Shown here piece after piece: positions 38,294-46,520 of a stretch of DNA of 64,000 nt. The DNA comes from Nonomuraea pusilla (GTDB lineage Bacteria > Actinomycetota > Actinomycetes > Streptosporangiales > Streptosporangiaceae). The notes under the pieces are model-generated. The model had not been told where the DNA came from. It ran no database searches and saw only the letters and a list, made by a program, of their open reading frames with translations. Both the position numbers and the translations under genes were made by a program. Where the stretch lies: positions 310,001 to 374,000 of the forward strand of contig NZ_FOBF01000008.1 in assembly GCF_900109355.1 (NCBI RefSeq). The letters are read 5' to 3'. Position 1 is the first letter of the stretch, and every line of letters starts with the position of its first letter.

Positions 38294-38449
38294 TTTCGGC
38301 GGACCCGGACTCCGGCCCCCGAAAATCCGTCCCTCTCAGGTTACGTGCAACTCCCACCCCGGCAGGTGGTCTTTCCGTGGTCAACCGTCTGGCCTGCGGT
38401 TTTATGCCCGATGCGATCGCGGCCCTGCCGGATGATGGAATGGGCCGAC

Positions 38450-39250
38450 ATGAGCGTGCTCACCGTACTCCAGGCCGAGCTGGCCTCGGCGACCAACCAG
38501 TTGCTGGCCACCGCCGCGTCCCTGTCCGACGCCGACGTCGCCGCCCCCTCGCTGCTGCCCGGCTGGACGAGAGGCCACGTCCTCGCCCACGTCGCGAGGA
38601 ACGCCGACTCCCACCTGAACCTGCTCACCTGGGCCCGCACCGGGGTCAGGACGCCCCAGTACCCGACGTTCGCCGCCCGCAGCGCCGAGATCGAGGCGCT
38701 GAGCGGGCGCCCGGCCGCCGAGCACCTGGCCGACCTGGAGGACAGCGCGAGCCGGCTGGCCGCCGCGTTCCACCACCTGCCCGAGGACGCCTGGAGCGCG
38801 ACGGTCGAGGGCATGGGCCCGCCGCCGCACCCCGCCTGGTACCTGCTCGTGCGCCGGCTGCGCGAGGTGGGCCTCCACCACGTCGACCTCGCCGCCGGGT
38901 ACGGCCCCTCCGACTGGACGGAGCCGTTCGTCCTGCGCGAGCTCCACGACTGCGTCGCCTGCTGGCGGCCCGCCGCGAGCCAGGTCGGCGAGGTGCGCCT
39001 GCTCGGGCCGGGCGGCCGGGTGACCCGGACGTGGACCGGCCTCGGCGCCGGCCCCGCCGTGCAGGGCGAACCCGCCGACCTGTTGGCCTGGCTCACCGGC
39101 AGGTCCGGGGGCGAGGGGATTAGTGTGGTGCCGCTGGGGCAGTCGGAGGCGCGGGGCGGCGAGGGAGCAGGGCTCCCCGTGCCGCCGCCGTGGCCGGCCC
39201 TGCCCGCCCCCGCTGATCTGCCCGCGACGCCACCAGAGGACTACCCATGA
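38450..39250 (+). CDS. Mycothiol-dependent maleylpyruvate isomerase-family protein
   Basis: A 266-residue protein of the DinB-like MDMPI family. The N-terminal four-helix domain shows LLPGWTRGHVLAHVARNADS (first metal His) and LREVGLHHVDLAAGY (second), the usual divalent-metal site for mycothiol chemistry; the C-terminal domain ends with a Pro-rich tail. Most members have unknown substrates. ATG 38450 is chosen over in-frame ATGs at 38432 and 38435, as GGAATGGG lies upstream. It is divergent from uvrA and overlaps the following MBL gene (ATGA), an order also seen in Streptomyces. Confidence 0.88.
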   Translation: MSVLTVLQAELASATNQLLATAASLSDADVAAPSLLPGWTRGHVLAHVARNADSHLNLLTWARTGVRTPQYPTFAARSAEIEALSGRPAAEHLADLEDSASRLAAAFHHLPEDAWSATVEGMGPPPHPAWYLLVRRLREVGLHHVDLAAGYGPSDWTEPFVLRELHDCVACWRPAASQVGEVRLLGPGGRVTRTWTGLGAGPAVQGEPADLLAWLTGRSGGEGISVVPLGQSEARGGEGAGLPVPPPWPALPAPADLPATPPEDYP

Positions 39251-39906
39251 CGTACACAGGCGACGTCCAGGTCGGCGGCCCCGCCGATGTGCGCGAACTG
39301 CCGAAGCTGACCGTCTCCAAGCTCGCGGTCGGCCCGTACGACAACAACGCCTACCTGCTGCGCTGCACCGACACCGGCGACGGCCTGCTCATCGACGCGG
39401 CGGCCGAACCCGACCGCCTGCTCGCCCTGATCGGCGACCGGCCCATCAGCACGATCGTCACCACCCACCAGCACGGCGACCACTGGCAGGCGCTGGAGCA
39501 GGTGGCGAAGGTCACGGGCGCCCAGGTGATCGCCCACCCGCTCGACGCCCCGGGGTTGCCCATCGCCGTCCACCGCACCGTGGAGCACGGCGACAGGCTC
39601 ACCGTCGGCGTGGTCACCCTGGAGGTCATCCACCTGCGCGGCCACACGCCCGGCTCGATCGCGCTGCTGTACGACGGCGGTGAGGAGGCCGGGCAGCACC
39701 TGTTCACCGGCGACTCGCTGTTCCCCGGAGGGGTGGGCAACACCTGGAAGGACGCGGAGCGGTTCGAGCGGCTCTACACCGACGTGGTGGAGCGCGTCTT
39801 CGACCGGCTGCCCGACGGCACCTGGGTGTACCCGGGCCACGGCAAGGACACCACGCTCGGCGCCGAGCGCCCGCACCTGGCGGAGTGGAAGGCGAGAGGC
39901 TGGTGA
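39247..39906 (+). CDS. Metallo-beta-lactamase fold hydrolase, glyoxalase II-like
   Basis: A 219-residue MBL hydrolase. Metal-site motifs: TTHQHGDH (HxHxDH), IHLRGHTPGS, FTGDSLFPGGVG and VYPGHGKDTT, the glyoxalase II/PNC subgroup order. Coupling by a four-base overlap to a mycothiol-dependent isomerase suggests it hydrolyses a mycothiol thioester or related conjugate; this is inference. Soluble, no signal peptide. Confidence 0.9.
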   Translation: MTYTGDVQVGGPADVRELPKLTVSKLAVGPYDNNAYLLRCTDTGDGLLIDAAAEPDRLLALIGDRPISTIVTTHQHGDHWQALEQVAKVTGAQVIAHPLDAPGLPIAVHRTVEHGDRLTVGVVTLEVIHLRGHTPGSIALLYDGGEEAGQHLFTGDSLFPGGVGNTWKDAERFERLYTDVVERVFDRLPDGTWVYPGHGKDTTLGAERPHLAEWKARGW

Positions 39907-39975
39907 GCACGGGAGCCGCCGCCCGCCTCTGACTGGAGCCCGCCGACGGCCTGCCGGTGGCTGGGCGGTGTGTAC

Positions 39976-40004
39976 ACGGCTCGGCGTGTGTGTCGCCGAG
40001 CCGT
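39976..40004. terminator. Bidirectional hairpin between convergent MBL gene and 94-residue ORF
   Basis: ACGGCTCGGCG, loop TGTGTGT, CGCCGAGCCGT: an 11-bp perfect stem with a seven-base loop in a 111-bp convergent gap. Confidence 0.8.
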
Positions 40005-40017
40005 ACGCGGAGTGCTG

Positions 40018-40302
40018 CTAGGGGTGGTCGGCGCGGCGGGCCAGGACACGGACGACGCGGTCGGCGGCGGTGCCGGGATCGTCGGCGCTGCCGACCAGGT
40101 CCCCCCAGGACCAGCGGTAGAACCAGCCCTCGGCGAGCGGCACGCAGTCGATGGTCTCGGCCAGCATCGCCGCGTCCGGATCGCTGATGCGCAGCGCGGG
40201 CGGGTACGACCGCAGGGTCACCTCAAGCCCGCGCTGCTCCAGTTCCACGGCCAGCTTGCCGAGGAAGTACGTGCGCGTGTGCTCGCGTGGCGTTACTGCC
40301 AT
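40018..40302 (-). CDS. Conserved hypothetical 94-residue protein
   Basis: A small soluble alpha/beta-looking protein (TPREHTRTYFLGKLAVELEQRG, first 23 or so residues helical, then DPDAAMLAETIDCVPLAEG and the aromatic patch WFYRWSWGDLVG). I do not recognise the family. It lies 36 bp downstream of pssA on the same strand and may be co-transcribed with psd-pssA. GC bias and a clean ATG support coding. Confidence 0.65.
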   Translation of the reverse strand: MAVTPREHTRTYFLGKLAVELEQRGLEVTLRSYPPALRISDPDAAMLAETIDCVPLAEGWFYRWSWGDLVGSADDPGTAADRVVRVLARRADHP

Positions 40303-40338
40303 GCCTCCATCAAAGCCGATATGAGACGAAAAATCGCG

Positions 40339-41160
40339 TCAGTGGCTGATTCGCTCGGCAGCTTCCCGGCGCTGCTCCCGCTTGTAGAAGAGCATCCGCA
40401 GCGGGATCGCCGCGACGAGCGCGATCTGCATGCTGGCACCGATCTTGATCGGCATGTCGCCACCCTCAGGCCAGGCGACCCAGAAGGTGAGGAACGCCAC
40501 ATTCACCATAATCCACCCGAGGACGACCGCCGCGAGCTGCCCCTTCGGCTTCGGGTACTCGATGCGGCTCACCATCAGCCAGGCCACGCCGAGCATGCCC
40601 ATCAGGGCCCAGATGCTGGGCTGGAACAGCAGCACGATGGAGATCACCGTCATGGCGCCCATGGGGATGGGCAGGCCCATGAAGTCGCCGCTCTTGGTCT
40701 TGACGCAGGCGAACCTGGCCAGGCGGACGACGCCCGCGACCAGCACGGCCGCCGCGACGCCCAGCACCGCCGTGAACGGCACCTGGTCGGTGAAACCACC
40801 CCAGACGACGACCATGAAGGCGGGCGCGAAGCCGAAGCTGATGACGTCGGCGAGGTTGTCGAGCTCGGCGCCCATCGCCGAGGCGCGGAAGCGCCGCGCG
40901 ACGAGCCCGTCGAACAGGTCACAGGTGGCGCCGATGAGCAGCAGCACCACCGCGGTGGCGAAGTGGCTGGGCTGCGGCGTGAAGTGACCGTCCTTGATCT
41001 GCTGGAAGGCCGAGTAGGCCAGCACGCACACGGCCAGGAAGCCGCAGATGGCGTTGCCCAGCGACAGCGAGTCGGCCGCCGACAGGCGGAACGCCTTGCC
41101 GACCGGACCCCGTGGTTCCTCTCCCTCGGCCTGCCAACTGCCGGCGTCAGCCGTGGTCAA
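40339..41160 (-). CDS. pssA: CDP-diacylglycerol-serine O-phosphatidyltransferase
   Basis: A 273-residue membrane CDP-alcohol phosphotransferase making phosphatidylserine. The family motif is complete: DGLVARRFRASAMGAELD followed by NLAD (DGxxARx8GxxxDxxxD). About seven hydrophobic helices. The start is probably TTG 41160, behind a GGGGGTGA run and overlapping psd by 14 bases; no better in-frame start precedes the first helix. With psd it forms the phosphatidylethanolamine pathway. Confidence 0.93.
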   Translation of the reverse strand: MTTADAGSWQAEGEEPRGPVGKAFRLSAADSLSLGNAICGFLAVCVLAYSAFQQIKDGHFTPQPSHFATAVVLLLIGATCDLFDGLVARRFRASAMGAELDNLADVISFGFAPAFMVVVWGGFTDQVPFTAVLGVAAAVLVAGVVRLARFACVKTKSGDFMGLPIPMGAMTVISIVLLFQPSIWALMGMLGVAWLMVSRIEYPKPKGQLAAVVLGWIMVNVAFLTFWVAWPEGGDMPIKIGASMQIALVAAIPLRMLFYKREQRREAAERISH

Positions 41161-41788
41161 TTCTGGTCACCCCCGCAACCGTCTTCTCGCCCACGGTCAC
41201 CGCGGGGGAGATCCCTTCGGGAAGGTAGGTGTCGACCCTGGAGCCGAGCCTGATCAACCCGACCCGCTCGCCCTGCGCGACCTTCACCCCGGGGCTCACG
41301 TACGGCACGATCCTGCGCGCCACGGCGCCCGCGATCTGCACCATCTCGATGTCGCCGAGCGCGGTGTCGAAATGCCACACCACGCGCTCGTTCTGGTCGC
41401 TGTCCTTGTTGAACGCCGGCAGGAACCCACCTGCCACATGCTGCACGGATGCGACATTTCCCGCAACTGGCGCCCTGTTGACGTGAACGTTCAACGGGCT
41501 CATGAAGATCGCGACCCGGGTGCGGCCGTCCGGCCAGGGATCGATGCTCTGGACGACACCGTCGGCCGGCGACAGGATCCGCCCCTCACCGGGAACCCGG
41601 TCGGGGTCGCGGAAGAACCAGAGCATGCCTCCGGTGAGCGCGCCGAGGGGCACTGCCGCGAGCGCCCAACGCCGGTCCCTGCCGGTCATGAGCGCGGTGG
41701 CGGCCGCCGCGGCCGCCGTCGGGAGGAGCCACGGGGAGACCCCGCGCGCGAGCCTGACGCGGCTCGACTTAGCAGAATCGTCTGACAC
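41147..41788 (-). CDS. psd: Phosphatidylserine decarboxylase proenzyme, short (PSD-A) type
   Basis: A 213-residue pyruvoyl enzyme turning phosphatidylserine into phosphatidylethanolamine. Seen are two N-terminal hydrophobic stretches, FFRDPDRVPGEG, LSPADGVV, FMSPLNVHVNRAP, and the self-cleavage site RLGSRVD (Gly-Ser) near residue 187. GTG 41788 is preferred over TTG 41794, since AAAGG lies six bases before it. It precedes and overlaps pssA. A structured 68-base element sits just upstream. Confidence 0.93.
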   Translation of the reverse strand: MSDDSAKSSRVRLARGVSPWLLPTAAAAAATALMTGRDRRWALAAVPLGALTGGMLWFFRDPDRVPGEGRILSPADGVVQSIDPWPDGRTRVAIFMSPLNVHVNRAPVAGNVASVQHVAGGFLPAFNKDSDQNERVVWHFDTALGDIEMVQIAGAVARRIVPYVSPGVKVAQGERVGLIRLGSRVDTYLPEGISPAVTVGEKTVAGVTRIDHG

Positions 41789-41814
41789 GTACAACCTTTG
41801 GTGGTGACTGGACT

Positions 41815-41882
41815 AGGCGCTTTGCCGTGCTGTTACGCGGCTCGCCACTATGACACGGCACGACCAGACAAGCAAAGCGCCT
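41815..41882. terminator. Long-arm inverted repeat between terC and psd
   Basis: Outer arms AGGCGCTTTGC and GCAAAGCGCCT pair perfectly over 11 bp, enclosing 46 bases that contain a second stem (GCCGTG/CACGGC). It stands 14 bases after the terC stop and 26 before the psd start. It may end terC transcription or form a psd leader structure. It is not a tRNA: no T-loop or anticodon arm fits. Confidence 0.5.
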
Positions 41883-41896
41883 CGAAAGCCGCTGCG

Positions 41897-42880
41897 CTAG
41901 ACCTGCTCCGGCTGGGTTTCCTCGCCCTTGGAGCTCGTCAGCCGCGCGTTGATCAGGCTCGCCACCGTAGTGATCACCATGGTGGCACCGATGATCGTGA
42001 GCGACACCCAGATGGGGATTTCAGGCGCCCAGGAGACCCCGCTGGCGTGCAACGCCTCCAATATCAGCTTAACCCCGATGAACCCCAGGATGAACGCGAG
42101 GCCGTAGCTGATGTAGACCAGCCGCTGTAGCAGCCCGCCCAGCAGGAAGTAAAGCTGACGCAGCCCCATCAGGGCAAATGCGTTGGCGGTGAAGACGATG
42201 AAGGAGTCCTTGGTGAGCCCGAAGATCGCGGGAATCGAGTCGAGCGCGAACAGCAGGTCGGTGGTGCCGATCGCGACCATGACGATGAGCATCGGGGTGA
42301 CCATGCGCCGGCCGTCGATCTTCACGGTCACCTTGGAGCCGACGTACCCCTCGGTGGTGGGGAAGGCCCGGCGAACCCAGCGGAGCAGGAGGTTCTCGTT
42401 GAACTCCTCCTCCTCGTCCTTCAGGTGCTCGCGGATCAGGTTGACCGCCGTGTAGACGAGGAACGCGCCGAACACGTAGAACAACCAGCTGAACCGCTCG
42501 AGCGCCGCCGCGCCGAGCGCGATGAACACGCCGCGCATGACGAGCGCGAGCAGGATGCCGACGAGCAGCACCTTGTGCTGGTAGGCCCGCGGCACCGCGA
42601 ACCGGCTCATGATGATGAAGAAGATGAAGAGGTTGTCGACGCTCAGGCTGTACTCGGTGATGTAGCCCGCGAAGAACTCCCCGGCCTTGCCGGCGCCGAA
42701 GACACCCCACAGCACCCCGCCGAAGACGACCGCCAGCGCCACGTAGAAGGTGACCCAGTACCCGGCCTGGCGCATCGAGAACTCCCGCGCCTCGCCGCGG
42801 TCGACGATCCAGAGGTCTACGGCCAGGACGACAAGGAGACCGCCGATCACGGCGATCCAGGCCCACATGGGTACGCTCAC
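41897..42880 (-). CDS. TerC/Alx-family membrane protein, probable Mn2+ exporter
   Basis: A 327-residue protein with about nine membrane helices. Family acidic motifs are GYITEYSLSVDNLFIF in helix 3 and ATTDLLFALDSIPA-type block GTTDLLFALDSIPAIFG in helix 7, likely the ion path. Related Alx and MntP-linked TerC proteins export manganese or help metalate secreted enzymes. GTG 42880 is fixed by GGAGG six bases upstream, which is the sequestered arm of the riboswitch hairpin. The leader makes manganese control very likely. Confidence 0.93.
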   Translation of the reverse strand: MSVPMWAWIAVIGGLLVVLAVDLWIVDRGEAREFSMRQAGYWVTFYVALAVVFGGVLWGVFGAGKAGEFFAGYITEYSLSVDNLFIFFIIMSRFAVPRAYQHKVLLVGILLALVMRGVFIALGAAALERFSWLFYVFGAFLVYTAVNLIREHLKDEEEEFNENLLLRWVRRAFPTTEGYVGSKVTVKIDGRRMVTPMLIVMVAIGTTDLLFALDSIPAIFGLTKDSFIVFTANAFALMGLRQLYFLLGGLLQRLVYISYGLAFILGFIGVKLILEALHASGVSWAPEIPIWVSLTIIGATMVITTVASLINARLTSSKGEETQPEQV

Positions 42881-42886
42881 GTCAAA

Positions 42887-43022
42887 CCTCCGGCATGCAT
42901 GCTTCAGCGCCGGAGGTCTCTCCCGCCCACGGCAACCCGCGGACCGGCAGCCCCGGGGGCCCCGTGGAGCGGGGCGAACCGTGATGACGAGGCTGCCGCG
43001 AAGGGATACTCCCCTCCCTAAC
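42887..43022 (-). ncRNA. yybP-ykoY manganese riboswitch controlling terC
   Basis: The leader RNA starts near 43022. Conserved yybP-ykoY parts are GGAGGGGAGTA (5' core, 43017-43007) and GAGACCTCC (3' core, 42920-42912), with GC-rich paired arms between them. P1 forms from GGAGG and CCTCC. The same 3' CCTCCGGC (42916-42909) can instead pair perfectly with GCCGGAGG (42894-42887), which holds the only SD of terC. So aptamer folding and RBS exposure are linked: Mn2+ binding should free the SD and turn translation on. Confidence 0.88.
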
Positions 43023-43028
43023 CCACGC

Positions 43029-43034
43029 AGTATA
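43029..43034 (-). promoter_or_regulatory. -10 box of the terC riboswitch transcript
   Basis: TATACT on the minus strand, seven bases before the first conserved riboswitch base. The -35 region (TAGGTC, 17-bp spacing) is poor. The box lies in the 174-bp gap upstream of terC, just past the glycosyltransferase stop. Confidence 0.5.
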
Positions 43035-43054
43035 CGAGAACGCTTTGACGCGAC

Positions 43055-44371
43055 CTAATCGTCCGTTGGAACAGGCCGGGCATACACGTCGAGCACGCTG
43101 CCGACGGCCTGGTCACCGTCCGGGAGCTCCCGTCCGCGCCGCGCCGCCGCTCCGGCCAGCCGCGCCGCCGTCGCCGGATCGCCCACGACGTCGCGTACGG
43201 CCCGGCGCAGGCCCTCGACGTCGCCGTACGGCACGAGGATCCCGCCGTCGCCCACCATGTCAGGGATGCCGCCCACGGCGGAGGCGATCACCGGCCTGCC
43301 CGCCATGAGCGTCTCGCTCAGGCTGAGCGGCTGCCCCTCCCACCGGCTCGGCATGACCACGGCGGTGGCGGCGGCGAGCAGGTCGGGGACGTCGTCGCGG
43401 CTGCCCAGCAGCACCACGGGCAGTCGCTCGGCCGCGATGCGCGCCTCCAGCGCCCCCCGCAGCGGCCCCTCTCCGGCGACGACGAACAGCGGCGGCGCCT
43501 CCGGGCCGCCCTCCGCCGTGGGCCAGGGCCCGGCGGCGGCGTCGAGCAGGGTTTCGAGGCCCTTCTGCTGGGCGAGCCTGGCGAGGGTGAGCAGCACCGG
43601 CCGCTCCCCCGCGCCCAGCTCGGCCCTGACCTCCGCCGGGGTGCGCCTGGCCGGCCTCAGCGGGGGCGCGGGCACCACGGCCGCGCGTACGTCGCGCGCC
43701 CCCAGCGCCGCCATCCGCTCGCCCAGGTCGGGCGACACCACCAGGACGTGATCGGCCGCCCCGGCGACGACCCGCTCCAGGACGCCGTACACGAAGCCCA
43801 CGAAACCACCGGCGGTGAGCGCGTTGTGCAACGTCACCACCAGCCGCCCCCTCCCCCACCCGGACCGGCCCGCACCGTACGAACGACCGCGCTCCCCTTC
43901 GAACCCGCCTGGCCCGGCCCCCTCCGCAGCCACACCACCCACACCGGCGGCACCAGCGGACACGGAGTCACCACCCGGGGCCGTACCGGGCGAGACCGGG
44001 CGATCCGTACCGGGCGAGACCGGGCCATGCGTGCGGGACGCGCCGAGGAGCAGGCGCGCCGGCGCGGACGGGCGCAGGGCGAGGGCGGCGAGGGCGCCGG
44101 CGCGCAGGCCGTGGGCGTGCACGACGTCCGCGCCGCGCGTCAGCCGCCGGACGGCGAGCACCGCGCGCAGGTCGCCCGCCGGTCGAGGCCGGTCGGAGAC
44201 GGCGACCTCCGCGAACCTGGCCCCTGCCGCCGCGAACCCGAACTGCTCCTCGACGCTGCGCGGCCCCACGACGAGCACCTGGTGGCCCCGCCGCACCAGC
44301 CCTTCGACGAGCATCAGGACATGCCGTCCTGTCCCCCCGGACGTGGTGCCCAGCACGAACGCCACCCGCAC
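43055..44371 (-). CDS. GT4 family glycosyltransferase with a low-complexity insert
   Basis: A 438-residue GT-B enzyme. The N-terminal domain shows VLGTTSGGTGRHVLML (donor/acceptor loop) and VVHAHGLRAG; the C-terminal domain has LLTLARLAQQKGLETLL, VVAGEGPLRGALE, VVMPSRWEGQPLSLSETLMAG and GGIPDMV, the EX7E region of GT4. Residues about 112-175 are a Gly/Ala/Pro insert with a duplicated PVSPGT unit, absent from the family core. GTG 44371 is chosen because GGGGGAGGAG lies just upstream; GTG 44419 would add 16 residues. It is the last gene of the steA-to-GT4 cluster. Confidence 0.88.
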   Translation of the reverse strand: MRVAFVLGTTSGGTGRHVLMLVEGLVRRGHQVLVVGPRSVEEQFGFAAAGARFAEVAVSDRPRPAGDLRAVLAVRRLTRGADVVHAHGLRAGALAALALRPSAPARLLLGASRTHGPVSPGTDRPVSPGTAPGGDSVSAGAAGVGGVAAEGAGPGGFEGERGRSYGAGRSGWGRGRLVVTLHNALTAGGFVGFVYGVLERVVAGAADHVLVVSPDLGERMAALGARDVRAAVVPAPPLRPARRTPAEVRAELGAGERPVLLTLARLAQQKGLETLLDAAAGPWPTAEGGPEAPPLFVVAGEGPLRGALEARIAAERLPVVLLGSRDDVPDLLAAATAVVMPSRWEGQPLSLSETLMAGRPVIASAVGGIPDMVGDGGILVPYGDVEGLRRAVRDVVGDPATAARLAGAAARRGRELPDGDQAVGSVLDVYARPVPTDD

Positions 44372-44537
44372 GACCCGCTCCTCCCCCGCGCCCACCACGC
44401 GGTACACCTTCGCCGACACACCCGCCCCATCATGACCGGAGCGACAGGAACGATCAGCCTGGACTGCCGGGCAGCGCGAACGAGCCGAGCCGAGCCCGGT
44501 CTCTCAGCCGCCGCCATCCCACCGCCGTCATCGCGGT

Positions 44538-44600
44538 CACTGCCGTCATGTTCACTGCCGTCATCGCGGTCACTGCCGTCATGTTCACTGCCGTCATCGT
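44538..44600. repeat. 33-bp composite tandem repeat between murJ-like and GT4 genes
   Basis: CACTGCCGTCAT recurs at 44538, 44553, 44571 and 44586 (alternating 15/18-bp spacing). It lies in the 382-bp gap 44372-44753 and makes short minus-strand frames full of MTAVNMTAVTA, which I do not take as genes. Nothing else is recognisable in the gap. Confidence 0.8.
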
Positions 44601-44753
44601 GGTCGCGTGTTCACCAGCCTCTGCGCGGCCCCGTCCCTCCGGCGCCGGCGCCATGCCGGCGGCCACGGCGTCACGCGGGGTGCGCGGCAGGCCGGAACGC
44701 CGTGACCAGCGTCACCCATGGTGACTGCCGCCACTGCGGTCGCCCTCACCGCG

Positions 44754-46448
44754 TCACCGAACATCACGGCCGTCACTGCTTCCGTCACCGCCGTCCGCGC
44801 CGTCGCCCGCACCGCCGCCACGTCGCAGGAGGCCGATGACGGCGCGGGCGTCGGCGCGGTCGGTCAGGGCGGCCACCGCCGAGCCGACGGCCAGCGCCAC
44901 GGCGGCGGCGAGCACGGTGGCGAGCACGGTGACCACGACGCTCGGCCCCACCCCGTGGGGAGCCAACAGGTCGGCGACCCACGCGCCCGCCAGGTACCCC
45001 AGCAGCCCCCCGGCGCCCGCCGCGAGCACCGCCCGGCCCAGCCCGGCGGCGGCCGCCCGGCCGCGCGCCCTCACGACGGCCACCAGCAGCAGCACGCCCC
45101 CGGCGGTCATGCCCGCGGTCATCCCGAGGGCCATGCCGCCGATCTTCCATGCCTCGGGCAGCAGCCACACGAACCCCGCCTGCGCCGCGATGACGACCAC
45201 CCAGCCCGCCACCGTGCCGGCGGCGGACTCCCTGCCGCGCCCGGCGGCGTACAGCACGCGGCCGAGGTGGGCGAGGAGGCCGTACCCCACCAGCCCAGGG
45301 GCGAACAGCGCGACGGCGGCGGCCATCTGACCAGGGGGAACGTCGGACTTGCCGCCGAGGAACACCACGGAACCGGGCCCGGACGCGGCGGCGAGCACCC
45401 CGCCGGCCAGCCCCGACACCAGGACGACCGCCCGCGTGGTGCGCGCCGCGAGCGCCGCGAACGCCTCCCGGTCGCCCGCCTGCGCCGCGAGCCGGGGGAA
45501 GGCGCTGGTGGCGATGGGCACGGCCAGCACCGCGTACGGCACGACGTAGATCGCCCACGCGTAGTTGTAGACGGTGAGGGCGCCGTTGCCGATGGCCTTG
45601 TTGGACAGCAGCACGACCACGACCATCGCGGCCTGCTGCGCGAGCAGCGCGGCGACCCCGGCCAGTGCGAGCCTGCGCACCTGGACGGCCACCCCGTCGG
45701 GGAAGCGCAGCGTGGGCCGCCATCGCAGCCCGAGCGCCGACGTGGGCCGCAGCACCGCGAGCACCAGCGACAGCACGCCGAGGCTGGTGCCGACCGACAG
45801 GGCCAGCTCGGCGGGTCGCGGCAGGCTCGCCAACACGTCCCTGTCGTCGCCGTGCGATGCGAAGCCGTCGCTGAGCGGCACGAACAGCAGGTACGCCACG
45901 ATGACGACGATGCTCGACACGAGCGGCGCCACCGCGGGCCCGGCGAAGCGCCTGTGCGCCTGGAGCACGCCGTAGAGCACGACCGCGACACCGTACAGCG
46001 GGATCTGCGGGGCGAAGACGACCAGCATGCGCGCCGCGACGGCGGTGATCTGATCCACGTCGCAGTTCTTCAGCGCCTCGCCGAAGAACAGGCCGACGAT
46101 CGGCCCGGCGAACAGCGCGGCGAGCACGGCCAGCGGCACCAGCACCGCCACGACCCAGGTCAGCAGCGCCGACCCGATGCGGCTCGCGCGGGCCCGCTCG
46201 TGCTCCGACCCGCCGGTGGTGCCCGCCAGCACGGGCACGACCATGCCGGCCAGCGCCCCGCCGACGACGACCTCGAAGACGATGTTGGGGATCTGGTTGG
46301 CCGTCATGTACGCCGTGGACAGGCAGTTCGTGCCCACCGTCTGCGCGAAGACGTACTGCTTGGCGAAACCGGTGACGCGGGCCAGCACCGTGATCGCGCC
46401 GATGAGCATCGCGCCACCGGCGACGCCGCGCGCCGTCACGACACCCAC
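44754..46448 (-). CDS. MurJ/MviN-family lipid flippase
   Basis: A 564-residue MOP-superfamily protein with about 14 hydrophobic helices. The N-terminal ITVLARVTGFAKQYVFAQ and ANQIPNIVFEVVVGGAL match MviN/MurJ. Charged residues line predicted helices, as needed for lipid-diphosphate substrates. The last 35 residues are a Gly/Asp-rich tail. The gene is next to an MraY-like transferase and a glycosyltransferase, so its cargo may be a lipid-linked glycan other than, or in addition to, lipid II. GTG 46448 follows GGGAGG. Confidence 0.9.
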   Translation of the reverse strand: MGVVTARGVAGGAMLIGAITVLARVTGFAKQYVFAQTVGTNCLSTAYMTANQIPNIVFEVVVGGALAGMVVPVLAGTTGGSEHERARASRIGSALLTWVVAVLVPLAVLAALFAGPIVGLFFGEALKNCDVDQITAVAARMLVVFAPQIPLYGVAVVLYGVLQAHRRFAGPAVAPLVSSIVVIVAYLLFVPLSDGFASHGDDRDVLASLPRPAELALSVGTSLGVLSLVLAVLRPTSALGLRWRPTLRFPDGVAVQVRRLALAGVAALLAQQAAMVVVVLLSNKAIGNGALTVYNYAWAIYVVPYAVLAVPIATSAFPRLAAQAGDREAFAALAARTTRAVVLVSGLAGGVLAAASGPGSVVFLGGKSDVPPGQMAAAVALFAPGLVGYGLLAHLGRVLYAAGRGRESAAGTVAGWVVVIAAQAGFVWLLPEAWKIGGMALGMTAGMTAGGVLLLVAVVRARGRAAAAGLGRAVLAAGAGGLLGYLAGAWVADLLAPHGVGPSVVVTVLATVLAAAVALAVGSAVAALTDRADARAVIGLLRRGGGAGDGADGGDGSSDGRDVR

Positions 46449-46520
46449 CGGGCCTCCCTCGCCTCGCTCACCGGACGTCCTGGGAGGACATCCTGGCAGG
46501 CCGCACCGACAGTCCGCGCG

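Noticed and set aside
41815..41882. tRNA gene
   Set aside because: Outer arms look like an acceptor stem, but there is no T-loop GTTCRAnnC, no anticodon arm and the pairing is too long.
44454..44821. Small minus-strand ORFs rich in MTAV between murJ-like and GT4 genes
   Set aside because: Made of the 33-bp repeat; no RBS, no codon bias, no family.
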